In this document: positions 8,342-15,748 of the stretch, in pieces | Layout of the letters: each line of letters starts with the position of its first letter | Position numbering within the stretch: position 1 is the first letter of the stretch | NCBI GenBank assembly: GCA_021201095.1 | Contig: JAJQFO010000130.1 | Coordinates: 1-42,226 of the forward strand | Source: Lachnospiraceae bacterium | Lineage (GTDB): Bacteria; Bacillota; Clostridia; Lachnospirales; Lachnospiraceae | Direction: 5' to 3' | DNA length: 42,226 nucleotides | Position numbers and translations under genes: made by a program | The notes under the pieces: generated by a model | What the model saw: the letters and a program-made list of their open reading frames with translations, nothing else | Database searches by the model: none | What the model was told of the DNA's origin: nothing

Positions 8342-9523
8342 TCAGTTCGCTGCACCAGTACTTTCTCCAATCTGCAGCACCCACGGGCAGGATACAGAGG
8401 AAACCGTTTTTCTGGCTATTGCCGCCAGCAGAAGATCAGCCGCGATGAACCAGGGCTTTTTGCCTGAGCGGACGGCACAGGTGATGCGGAGGGGAAAATG
8501 GTCTTCTTTGCCGGAAGAAAAAGCGGCGACAGAGAACCGCTGCGGTACTGGCATTTCAAGACGCTGCAGTTCACGGATCAGCGCGGCGGCTATAGCGTTG
8601 TCCTGGCATATAGCCGCCGTGCATCCGGCAAGCTGTATACGGATAAAGGAGAGCAGCATTTTGGAGTCTGGCATTCGCGTCGTCAGCGGGTCGTACCAGA
8701 GAAAGTCGCGATCGTCGAAAGTGAGACCGCTTTCGCAGAGTGCGTGCAGGACGCCGGCATACCGATTAAGGCCGCTTTGATTGTCGAGACGAAAAATCCC
8801 GGCAATTTTTTTATGCCCAAGTCCAATCAGGTGACGGGCCAGCAGCTCGCCGCCCGCAAAGTCATCGGAGGTGATCTGGATGACCTGCTGCGGTCCTGTG
8901 TCGTTCCCCGTTTTAGAAGTGCTCTTATACAGAACCGGTGTCTGAGGGCTGTTTTTGTACAGTCCTGCCACCTGATGAGTCGCTTCGGCACTGTCCTGTG
9001 ACATCGGGTATCCTTCGCCCAGAAAAATGATTGCTGTACCTTGTGCAGCAAGTTCCTGATAAAGGGAGATGTTTGGATTCGGAAAGGCGGTGCGCACGCA
9101 CCGTACCAGTATTCCCCGGACGGGATGCTCCAGCAGACTTAATAGGATGCTCCGCTCCCTGGCTGTGCGGTTTTCCGTACTGTAAACGACTGTCGTATAC
9201 CCGGCTTCGTTCAGAATGGATTCGGTCTCGCCAAGGCTGTACCTGGCCGGATAGCCGAAAACATCCGGCACAAGAATCGCAATCTTATGGGAGGAAAGCG
9301 CGCTCGGAAATACACCGGGCGCGATATAGGTGCCGCTTCCCTGCCGCTTTTCGATCAGCCCGTCGAGAAGCAGAAGGGCAAGTGCCTGACGCACGGTCTG
9401 GCGGCTGACCCCATAAGCACGCGCAAGCTCCGCTTCGGTGGGAAGCTTTTGATTTCCCAGAGGACCTCTGGTGGCAATTTCTTTTCTCAGTGACTCGGCA
9501 AGAGCCCGGTATTTGATTTCCAT
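8342..9523 (-). CDS. GntR/AraR-type transcriptional regulator with LacI-type effector domain
   Basis: 393 residues. The N-terminus is a GntR winged helix ([23 protein letters not shown], then [14 protein letters not shown]). Residues from about 85 onward are a periplasmic-binding-protein-like sugar-sensing domain ([39 protein letters not shown]). This domain pair defines the AraR family, in which L-arabinose or a similar sugar releases repression. The ATG at 9523 is chosen because GGAG sits 6 nt upstream; the TTG at 9535 is less likely. It is divergent from the second binding-protein gene and convergent with the first, so it probably represses the uptake genes. Half-sites ATTTGTAC in the intergenic DNA support this. 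Confidence 0.85.
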   Translation of the reverse strand: MEIKYRALAESLRKEIATRGPLGNQKLPTEAELARAYGVSRQTVRQALALLLLDGLIEKRQGSGTYIAPGVFPSALSSHKIAILVPDVFGYPARYSLGETESILNEAGYTTVVYSTENRTARERSILLSLLEHPVRGILVRCVRTAFPNPNISLYQELAAQGTAIIFLGEGYPMSQDSAEATHQVAGLYKNSPQTPVLYKSTSKTGNDTGPQQVIQITSDDFAGGELLARHLIGLGHKKIAGIFRLDNQSGLNRYAGVLHALCESGLTFDDRDFLWYDPLTTRMPDSKMLLSFIRIQLAGCTAAICQDNAIAAALIRELQRLEMPVPQRFSVAAFSSGKEDHFPLRITCAVRSGKKPWFIAADLLLAAIARKTVSSVSCPWVLQIGESTGAAN

Positions 9524-9534
9524 AGTGTGCTCCA

Positions 9535-9542
9535 ATTTGTAC
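9535..9542 (+). promoter_or_regulatory. AraR-like half-site ATTTGTAC next to the regulator start
   Basis: ATTTGTAC is the half-site of the Bacillus AraR operator. This copy lies just upstream of the regulator's start codon, consistent with autoregulation. Tandem AAACAAG motifs (minus strand) adjoin it. Confidence 0.45.
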
Positions 9543-9568
9543 TTGTTTCTTGTTTCTTATCTTGTATC

Positions 9569-9598
9569 AATATAGCCAGAAGCAGGAAAATTTGTCAA
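9569..9598 (-). promoter_or_regulatory. Promoter of the GntR/AraR-type regulator gene
   Basis: Read on the minus strand: TTGACA (9598-9593), an 18-bp spacer, TATATT (9574-9569). The transcript should begin near 9562, about 40 nt before the ATG. Confidence 0.65.
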
Positions 9599-9798
9599 GT
9601 GTTTGTGAAAGGGGGAAAATTTTCTTTTTCTTCCGCCTGCCGGTTCGGAAAGAAAAATTGAAATAGAAAAATTTACTACAAATATTGGATTGCATTTGCC
9701 TCGCAGGGAAGAAAAGAAGGAAGAAGAAAATGAACTGATTTCGGAATCAATCAAAGAAAATCTCCGTTTTTTTGAACGGAATGGGAAAAACAGGATAA

Positions 9799-9838
9799 AT
9801 TTGTACTGAATATGTAAGAAAACTAAAATAATTTGTAT
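9799..9838 (+). promoter_or_regulatory. Two AraR-like half-sites 32 bp apart upstream of the binding-protein promoter
   Basis: ATTTGTAC at 9799-9806 and ATTTGTAT at 9831-9838, offset by 32 bp or about three helical turns. They lie 40-80 bp upstream of the -35 element at 9880. A weaker inverted half-site CTACAAAT lies at 9676-9683. The rest of the 9524-10007 gap holds no gene. Confidence 0.45.
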
Positions 9839-9879
9839 TGTTTGAAAAGCTGAAACTGTATAAAAAGATAAAAAAACGG

Positions 9880-9907
9880 TTGACTTTTCTCCTGCATTTG
9901 TTAAAAT
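9880..9907 (+). promoter_or_regulatory. Promoter of the sugar-binding protein gene
   Basis: TTGACT (9880-9885), a 16-bp spacer, TAAAAT (9902-9907). The leader would be about 95 nt long. The ribosome site is GTGAGGAAA, about 9 nt before the ATG at 10008. Confidence 0.6.
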
Positions 9908-10007
9908 TACAGACAGAAACAGGAAAACGCAGTTGTGACAAATGAGCGTGAAGTGACATGTTCACGGCTGCAGAGCACATTTTAAAGAAAGTGAGGAAAT
10001 CTTTATT

Positions 10008-10982
10008 ATGAAGCGTAAACTTATGGCAGTTCTGTGTGCGTCAACAATGGTGATGGGCCTGATGGGAGGCGCGACACTGGCATCCGCAGAGGAAGACGTT
10101 ATTACCGTCGGCATTATCAACAACGACCCGAATGAGTCCGGTTATCGTACCGCAAATGTAGCTGATTTCGAGAAATACTTCGGCGAGGATAATGAGTATG
10201 GCTTTGAGACCTCCTTCTTCTACAGTCTTGAGAATGAAGAGCAGATCCAGGCGGCTGAGGGCTTCATCACGGATGAGGTTGATTATCTTCTGATCTCCGC
10301 AGCTGATACCACTGGCTGGGACGATGTACTGGAGTCCGCACAGGAGATGGGCATCACCGTGATCCTGTTCGACCGTATGCTGGACGCAGACGAGAGCCTC
10401 TACGCAGCAGCAGTTGTATCAGATATGTCTCAGGAAGGCGTCACCGCTGTAGAGTGGATGGAGTCTCAGGAGCTTGACGAGTACAACATCATCCATATTC
10501 AGGGCGTGATGGGCTCTGACGCGCAGATCGGCCGTACCACCGCTCTTGATGAGGCGGTAGAGGCAAATGATACGTGGAATTATGTCGTACAGCAGACCGC
10601 TGACTGGAGTGCTGAGACCGCACAGGAGATCGTTCAGTCTGTCATCGACTCCGGCGAATCCTTCAACGTGATCTACGCTGAGAACGACGATATGGCGAAG
10701 GGCGCTGTTGCAGCTCTTGACGCAGCAGGCATTACACACGGCGTTGACGGCGATGTGATCGTCATGGGCTTTGACTGCAACGAGTGGGCTCTGGAAGAGC
10801 TGCTGGCAGGTAACTGGAATTATGATGGACAGTGCAACCCGTTCCAGGCTGAGACCATCGTTGGCATCATCGAGCAGCTGGAAGCCGGCGAAGAGCTGGA
10901 AGAGCAGATCATCTACTCTGTAGAGCAGGGCTTTGATGCTACGACCATCACGCAGGAAGACGTAGACAACTACGGCATCTGA
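10008..10982 (+). CDS. Sugar ABC transporter substrate-binding protein, RbsB/YtfQ family
   Basis: 324 residues. The signal peptide MKRKLMAVLCASTMVMGLMG...LASA is cut before EED, a signal-peptidase-I type site; there is no lipobox at the expected place, which is odd for a Gram-positive transporter. The mature part has the Peripla_BP_4 fold: VGIINNDPNESGYR, VDYLLISAADTTGWDDVL, ILFDRMLD, IIHIQGVMGSDAQIGRT and VIYAENDDMAKGAVAAL. It is related to the 7203 protein but clearly diverged. It heads the transporter cluster and is separated from the ATPase gene by a strong terminator, an arrangement that often gives more binding protein than membrane components. A furanose or pentose sugar is the best guess for substrate. 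Confidence 0.88.
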   Translation: MKRKLMAVLCASTMVMGLMGGATLASAEEDVITVGIINNDPNESGYRTANVADFEKYFGEDNEYGFETSFFYSLENEEQIQAAEGFITDEVDYLLISAADTTGWDDVLESAQEMGITVILFDRMLDADESLYAAAVVSDMSQEGVTAVEWMESQELDEYNIIHIQGVMGSDAQIGRTTALDEAVEANDTWNYVVQQTADWSAETAQEIVQSVIDSGESFNVIYAENDDMAKGAVAALDAAGITHGVDGDVIVMGFDCNEWALEELLAGNWNYDGQCNPFQAETIVGIIEQLEAGEELEEQIIYSVEQGFDATTITQEDVDNYGI

Positions 10983-11192
10983 TAATCCAAGGGACAAAAG
11001 AACATAAATCGAATGCTTGCATTCGTATTTATGTTCTTTGGGACCGCCAAAAACATGAGGAAGTAGCCATTTTTCGAAGAAAAATGAGCGGATTCCGAAT
11101 GTTTTTAGGATTGCGGGAGTGCGAAGCACGGAGCAATCCGTAGGATTATCAGAAATGATAATCCAAGGGACAAAAGAACATAAACCGAATGC
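10980..11192 (+). repeat. 37-bp direct repeats bracketing a hairpin-rich segment
   Basis: A 37-bp sequence at 10980-11016 (overlapping the binding-protein stop codon) recurs at 11156-11192 with one mismatch, offset 176 bp. The segment between contains several stem-loops: a 20-bp stem at 10997-11039 with a single bulge, CATTTTTC/GAAAAATG, GGATTGC/GCAATCC and GGATTATC/GATAATCC. It looks like a local duplication or a small structured insertion. Confidence 0.6.
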
Positions 11193-11195
11193 GAA

Positions 11196-11227
11196 GCGCG
11201 GTGCAGCCAGCCTGCACCGCGCTTTTT
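11196..11227 (+). terminator. Rho-independent terminator after the binding-protein gene
   Basis: A perfect 11-bp GC-rich stem, GCGCGGTGCAG (11196-11206) with CTGCACCGCGC (11212-11222), a 5-nt loop and TTTTT at 11223-11227. It probably lets a fraction of transcripts continue into the ATPase gene, giving excess binding protein. Confidence 0.8.
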
Positions 11228-11246
11228 GAAAAGCAGATTTTACGTA

Positions 11247-11360
11247 ACTATTCGGGACAGTACTCCGCACTCGCCGCGAAGTACGTATGACAATGTATGT
11301 TTTTCGGGGGAAAGCCTCATCGCGAAACATTTTTAAATGGGCTTTTTCCCTCGCCGGGGC
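11247..11360. repeat. Dispersed intergenic repeat, copy A (upstream of transporter ATPase)
   Basis: The features ACTATTCGGGACAGTAC, then GTACGTATGA at 11281, then CGGGGGAAAGCC are matched in order at 15080-15160 (ACTGTTCAGAACAGTAC, GTACGTATGA, CGGGAAAAAGCCC). The segment 11339-11359, a GGGCTTTTTCCC core followed by TCGCCGGGG, matches that second copy with its core reverse-complemented. The two copies flank the ATPase-permease genes. Confidence 0.45.
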
Positions 11361-11445
11361 GGCATCCCGCACGTTGTGCAGGATAAGCTTCGTGATTGTG
11401 AAGGTATAAACAGTTACAATCTCGCTAGAAAGAGGTGATATACGG

Positions 11446-12963
11446 GTGAATGAAAATACGGTACTGGAAATGAAAAATATCTCAAAAAGCTTCCCCGGCG
11501 TACGCGCCCTGCAGAATGTGGATTTCCGTCTCTGTGAGGGGGAGATCCATGCGCTGATGGGAGAGAACGGAGCGGGGAAATCGACCCTGATTAAGGTCCT
11601 GACCGGCGTTTATGGAAAGGATGAGGGGGAGATTTTCCTGAAAGGGGAGAGCGGTGCTGTCTCAATCCGCTCCCCGCAGGACGCGCAGAATCTGGGAATC
11701 AGTACAGTCTATCAGGAGATCACACTCTGTCCGAATCTGACTGTCGCTGAGAATATGTACATCGGCAGAGAAAAGGGCTGGAGGCAGAACTGGAAAAAGA
11801 TCAATGCGGACACCAACCGGATTCTGGAGTCGCTGGGGATTCCGGCGAAGGCTACTCAGCAGCTCTCGAGCTGTTCGATCGCGATTCAGCAGATGGTGGC
11901 GATCGCGCGGGCGGTTGACATGGAATGCAAGGTGCTGATTCTCGACGAGCCGACCTCCTCGCTGGATGAGCAGGAGGTGGAAAAGCTGTTCGGCCTGATG
12001 CGTGACCTGAAAGCCAAAGGTGTTGGGATTATCTTTGTCACCCATTTCCTGGATCAGGTGTATGAGGTGTGCGACAAGATCACCGTATTGCGTGACGGAA
12101 AGCTGGTCGGTGAGTATGTGATCGAGGATCTGCCGCGTGTGCAGCTTGTCTCTAAGATGCTTGGCAAGGATCTGGACGACATGGCTGAGATCAAGGGCGA
12201 AGGCCAGGAGTATGTCGGCGAAGGTGCCGGGACGAAGTTCTACGAGGCAGAAGGCCTCCAGAGCAATGCCGGCATCAGTCCCTTTGACTTTTATATTAAG
12301 AAGGGGGAAGTCAACGGCTTTACCGGGCTTCTCGGCTCCGGCAGGAGCGAATGTGTGAGGGCGATTTTCGGCGCGGATCATGTGACCTCCGGAAAGGTAA
12401 AGATCAACGGAAAAGAAGTAAAGATCACCAGTCCGCTGGAGGCAATGAAAAATGGCATCGCTTATCTGCCGGAGGACCGCAAGGGCGACGGCATTATCGG
12501 CGACCTTTCCGTAAAGGAAAACCTGATTCTCGCTGCGCAGGTACTCAAGGGCTTCTTCCGCCCATTCTCGAAGGCAGAGGTCGAGAAGGCCGCGGACGAA
12601 TACATCAAGCTGCTTGAGATCAAGACCGCTTCGAAGGATACGCCGATCAAATCGCTCTCCGGCGGCAACCAGCAGAAGGTGATTGTGGCACGCTGGCTGT
12701 TTGCGCACCCGGAGTATCTGATCCTGGATGAGCCGACCAGAGGCATTGATATCGGTACCAAGACAGAGATTCAGAAGCTGGTGCTGCAGCTTGCCTCAGA
12801 GGGCATGAGTGTGACCTTTATCTCCTCAGAGACAGATGAGATGCTGCGCACCTGTTCGCGGCTCGTGGTCATGCGTGACCGCAAGGTGGTCGGAGAACTT
12901 ACCGGCGATGATCTGAATCAGAATAAGATTATGAGTACAATAGCAGGAGGTGAAGAGGCATAA
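11446..12963 (+). CDS. Sugar ABC transporter ATP-binding protein (RbsA/MglA/YtfR type, two ATPase domains)
   Basis: 505 residues with two fused nucleotide-binding domains, as in all carbohydrate-uptake family 2 transporters. Domain 1: Walker A GENGAGKST, Walker B VLILDEPTSSLDE; its signature reads LSSCS instead of the usual LS.GQ form. Domain 2: a degenerate Walker A GLLGSGRSE as normal for the family, PEDRKGDGII, signature LSGGNQQK and Walker B YLILDEPTRGID. It powers sugar import from the inner face of the membrane. The start is a GTG at 11446 with GAGGTGAT 6 nt upstream. The stop overlaps the first permease ATG by one base (taATG), so the two are translationally coupled. Confidence 0.93.
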   Translation: MNENTVLEMKNISKSFPGVRALQNVDFRLCEGEIHALMGENGAGKSTLIKVLTGVYGKDEGEIFLKGESGAVSIRSPQDAQNLGISTVYQEITLCPNLTVAENMYIGREKGWRQNWKKINADTNRILESLGIPAKATQQLSSCSIAIQQMVAIARAVDMECKVLILDEPTSSLDEQEVEKLFGLMRDLKAKGVGIIFVTHFLDQVYEVCDKITVLRDGKLVGEYVIEDLPRVQLVSKMLGKDLDDMAEIKGEGQEYVGEGAGTKFYEAEGLQSNAGISPFDFYIKKGEVNGFTGLLGSGRSECVRAIFGADHVTSGKVKINGKEVKITSPLEAMKNGIAYLPEDRKGDGIIGDLSVKENLILAAQVLKGFFRPFSKAEVEKAADEYIKLLEIKTASKDTPIKSLSGGNQQKVIVARWLFAHPEYLILDEPTRGIDIGTKTEIQKLVLQLASEGMSVTFISSETDEMLRTCSRLVVMRDRKVVGELTGDDLNQNKIMSTIAGGEEA

Positions 12964-14048
12964 TGGAAAAAACTGCGGTAAAAAAACAAAATCCCTTCAG
13001 CAGGCTGCTGCACTCGCAGATGATGATTCCGCTGGTGGCGCTTCTGCTTCTTCTGGGGTTCAACCTTCTGATGGATCCTACGTTTTTTAAAATTACTCTG
13101 GGTACCAACAGTGACGGGAATCCGGTGCTTTCCGGCAACCTGATCTCTGCCCTGAACAATGGCTCTGAGCTGGCGATTCTGGCGATCGGCATGACGCTGG
13201 TGACAGCGGCTTCGGGAGGGCAGGATATTTCCGTCGGTGCGACAATCGCTATCAGCGGCAGCGCGATGCTTCGGGTGCTCTGCGGTACGGAGTCCAGTCC
13301 GTCGTCGCTTGCGGCTCCGATTATCGTAGGCTTCCTCGTAGCGGTGCTAGTTGGTATGCTCTGCGGCGCATTCAACGGCGTCCTGGTGGCAGCTTTTAAG
13401 ATTCAGCCCATGATCGCTACGTTGATTATGTATACGGCAGGACGTTCCATCGCCGCGTGGATCAATAACAATCAGCTCCCGATTGTCCCCGGCAAGGCTT
13501 TTACTTATTTTGGCGGGTTTATTCCAGGCATCCCGATGCCGACGCCGTTTTTGATTGCGGTGCTTTGCTTCATCATCATCGGGCTGGTGCTGAAATTTAC
13601 AAACCTTGGCCTCTATACGCAGGCAGTCGGTATCAATGAAAACGCAGCCAAGCTGAACGGCCTGAAGCCGGCGTTTATCAAGATTCTTTCTTTTGTCATC
13701 CTCGGCGTGTGCGTGGCGGTCGCGGCTCTGATCAAGTGCAGCCGAACCTCCACAATAAACTATTCTGTGGTGGCGCAGAACATCGAGATGGACGCGATTC
13801 TGGCAGTTGCCCTGGGTGGAAACAATCTGGGCGGCGGCAAGTTCAATATCTGGGCCTCAGTTATAGCGGCTTATGTGATTCAGCTGCTGACGACGACCCT
13901 CTACAAATTCAAGGTATCCTCGGACGCGCTTCCTGCGTACAAGGCAGTTGTAGTCATCCTGCTGATCGTATTTTCCGCTCCGGTCGTGAAGGAGAAAATG
14001 GCAGAGCTTGGCAAAAAGATCCGGAAACCGGCAAAGGAGGTGGGCTGA
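12963..14048 (+). CDS. Sugar ABC transporter permease (YtfT-like)
   Basis: 361 residues, BPD_transp_2 family (RbsC type), with about 8-10 hydrophobic segments. Typical motifs are LAIGMTLVTAASGGQDISVGA and GAFNGVLVAAFKIQPMIATL, and the late loop LAVALGGNNLGGGKF. The ATG overlaps the ATPase stop codon. A second, different permease follows after 1 bp, so the transporter is built as a heterodimer, as in the YtfR-YtfT-YjfF galactofuranose/arabinose importer. The family is certain; the substrate is inferred from the YtfQ-like binding proteins and AraR-like regulator. Confidence 0.9.
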   Translation: MEKTAVKKQNPFSRLLHSQMMIPLVALLLLLGFNLLMDPTFFKITLGTNSDGNPVLSGNLISALNNGSELAILAIGMTLVTAASGGQDISVGATIAISGSAMLRVLCGTESSPSSLAAPIIVGFLVAVLVGMLCGAFNGVLVAAFKIQPMIATLIMYTAGRSIAAWINNNQLPIVPGKAFTYFGGFIPGIPMPTPFLIAVLCFIIIGLVLKFTNLGLYTQAVGINENAAKLNGLKPAFIKILSFVILGVCVAVAALIKCSRTSTINYSVVAQNIEMDAILAVALGGNNLGGGKFNIWASVIAAYVIQLLTTTLYKFKVSSDALPAYKAVVVILLIVFSAPVVKEKMAELGKKIRKPAKEVG

Positions 14049-14049
14049 C

Positions 14050-15069
14050 ATGTCAGAAAAAAAGAAAAAGAGGACCTTATCTGACGCGAACCTTCTGCTG
14101 CTGATCACCATTGTCGTTTTCTTTGTGATGTACATCGGCGCGGTAGTTCTTTTGGGAGGCGGCTTCCGCAAAGCCCAGATGTTCTTTAACATTCTGGATG
14201 CCAATGCGGGTCTGGTGATTACCTCCTGCGGCATGAGTCTGGTCATGATTACCCAGGGCATCGACATTTCCATCGGCGGCGTTGTGCGGCTGATCTGCAT
14301 GAGCTGCGCGGTCAACCTGGAGCTGCAGAACGGCAATCCGTTTACCGCATTTCTCATCGCGATGGGCATCGGCCTGGCCTTCGGCGTAGTGCAGGGCTTC
14401 CTGGTGGCTTACCTGGAGATTCAGCCGTTTATTGTTTCCCTGGCGGGAATGTACTTCGCAAAAGGTCTGACGACGATCATCCATACCAACCCGATCAGTG
14501 TGACGAACGAGGCATTCAAAGCCCTGCGCAAGATCGAGTTTATCCTGCCGGGACTTGGCTATTACAACAAAAAGGGAACTTACATAAACACGACGATCGA
14601 GCTGGGCTCGGTGATTGCCCTGATTGTCGTGATCCTGATGTTCCTGATGCTGCGCTATACAAAGTTCGGGCGCAATTTCTACGCAGTCGGCGGCAACAAA
14701 CAGAGCGCGCTGATGCTTGGTATCAACGTCAAGTTCACCAAGTTTATGTCGCACGTCATCTGCAGCCTTCTTGCGGGACTTGGCGGTTTTGTGTACTTTA
14801 TGCACATCGGCAGCGCGGCGACCTCCAACGCGAACGGCATGGAGATGAACGCGATTGCTTCCTCCATTATCGGAGGAACGCTGCTGACAGGAGGCGTGGG
14901 CAATGTGATCGGCACCCTCTTTGGCGTACTCTCGCTGAACACGATCCAGAATATCGTCTCCTCCATTGGACTGGATGACGCCTGGTGGACTGGCATCACG
15001 ATCGCCGGTATGCTCTGCCTGTTCCTGATCATACAGAGTGTGGTTATGAGCCGGACGAAGAAAAAGTAG
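14050..15069 (+). CDS. Sugar ABC transporter permease (YjfF-like)
   Basis: 339 residues, BPD_transp_2 family. The core motif VITSCGMSLVMITQGIDISIG is followed by GVVQGFLVAYLEIQPFIVSLAGMYFAKG and a late SSIIGGTLLTGGVG loop. The start is the ATG at 14050 with AAAGGAGGTG just upstream; an in-frame ATG at 14008 lies inside the previous gene and is rejected. It pairs with the preceding permease to form the channel. The gene ends with TAG, which shows that amber is an ordinary stop codon in this genome, a point that matters for dapL. A terminator follows at 15237. Confidence 0.9.
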   Translation: MSEKKKKRTLSDANLLLLITIVVFFVMYIGAVVLLGGGFRKAQMFFNILDANAGLVITSCGMSLVMITQGIDISIGGVVRLICMSCAVNLELQNGNPFTAFLIAMGIGLAFGVVQGFLVAYLEIQPFIVSLAGMYFAKGLTTIIHTNPISVTNEAFKALRKIEFILPGLGYYNKKGTYINTTIELGSVIALIVVILMFLMLRYTKFGRNFYAVGGNKQSALMLGINVKFTKFMSHVICSLLAGLGGFVYFMHIGSAATSNANGMEMNAIASSIIGGTLLTGGVGNVIGTLFGVLSLNTIQNIVSSIGLDDAWWTGITIAGMLCLFLIIQSVVMSRTKKK

Positions 15070-15079
15070 AATTATGGGA

Positions 15080-15160
15080 ACTGTTCAGAACAGTACCTTG
15101 CAACAGCTGTGATGTACGTATGAAAGTATATAGCATGCGGGAAAAAGCCCTCGCCGGGAG
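15080..15160. repeat. Dispersed intergenic repeat, copy B (downstream of permeases)
   Basis: It contains ACTGTTCAGAACAGT (a perfect odd palindrome), GTACGTATGA and GGGAAAAAGCCC followed by TCGCCGGG. Copy A at 11247-11360 has the same order of blocks. Confidence 0.45.
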
Positions 15161-15236
15161 CAGACCGGCCGGGCGCAGGGCTGTCGCAGTTACGGTTTAC
15201 AGCAAAAAGCGGATTCATAACGAAAAATCACAAAGG

Positions 15237-15277
15237 GAGCCGCAATCCTGTTGAAAAAGGAATGCGGCTCTTTCTTT
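15237..15277 (+). terminator. Terminator of the sugar transporter operon
   Basis: The stem GAGCCGCA (15237-15244) pairs with TGCGGCTC (15263-15270); beyond an A-A mismatch TCC pairs with GGA, with a 10-nt loop. TTTCTTT follows at 15271-15277. Confidence 0.75.
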
Positions 15278-15373
15278 GTACGCCAGACAGGCCTGCCTGT
15301 TTTTCTGCCGGAGTCAAACCTGACTGGCAATTTTGACAGACTTTTTTCCCAAAACGGAGCAAATCCCATATTT

Positions 15374-15435
15374 TTACACAACATTTACGTAAATCTTACA
15401 TTTCTTTTGCATTTCCTTCTCATTTGTGGTATGGT
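15374..15435 (+). promoter_or_regulatory. Pho-box-type promoter of the Na+/phosphate cotransporter gene
   Basis: Four hexamers at an exact 11-bp period: TTACAC (15374), TTACGT (15385), TTACAT (15396), TTGCAT (15407). This spacing is that of PhoP/PhoB direct-repeat boxes (TT-A-CA with 5-bp gaps). The last box takes the place of the -35, 17 bp before an extended -10 TGGTATGGT (TATGGT at 15430-15435). The transcript should begin near 15442, giving a leader of about 300 nt. Confidence 0.7.
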
Positions 15436-15454
15436 ATATTCGTTAAAAATTGCG

Positions 15455-15660
15455 CAGCAGGAATCGTGCACCTGCTGATACAGAGGAGTAAATACTGGCG
15501 CGAGAATGAAATAAAGTGAAAAAAGCGCGGAAATGGAACTGACACTGGAAATCCACAGGCATCTACGCTTCGCTTTGACCGGCACTTAATGGTACTGCGT
15601 GCCAGTGGCATTCAGTACCATTATGACTCCGGCGACCTGGCTTGTTGCTTCGCGGGAATA
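15455..15660 (+). other. Structured leader with competing hairpins upstream of the phosphate transporter
   Basis: A perfect 11-bp stem (15587-15597 with 15613-15623) encloses a small GCC/GGC hairpin at 15601-15609. An alternative stem, GGCAC (15581-15585) with GTGCC (15599-15603), cannot form at the same time. An earlier stem GCAGCAGG/CCTGCTG lies around 15454-15478. The end, near 15630-15660, is an inverted copy of the ATTCCCGCGAAGCAAC repeat. No known riboswitch is recognised. Confidence 0.4.
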
Positions 15661-15748
15661 AGGATACACGTAAGCTGTCAGGGTTCGGGACAGGTGCGGA
15701 TACACACAAGGAGGAAGGGAGACAACGGCGTTTCCCTGAAAAAGACAG

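Noticed and set aside
10419..11372. A 317-codon minus-strand frame from the binding-protein gene into the intergenic repeats
   Set aside because: It lies antisense to a clear gene for most of its length and crosses palindromic repeats; no start site or motif.
15190..15611. Small frames on both strands in the gap before the phosphate transporter
   Set aside because: They overlap a terminator, the Pho-box promoter and a repeat, and the translations show no conserved pattern.
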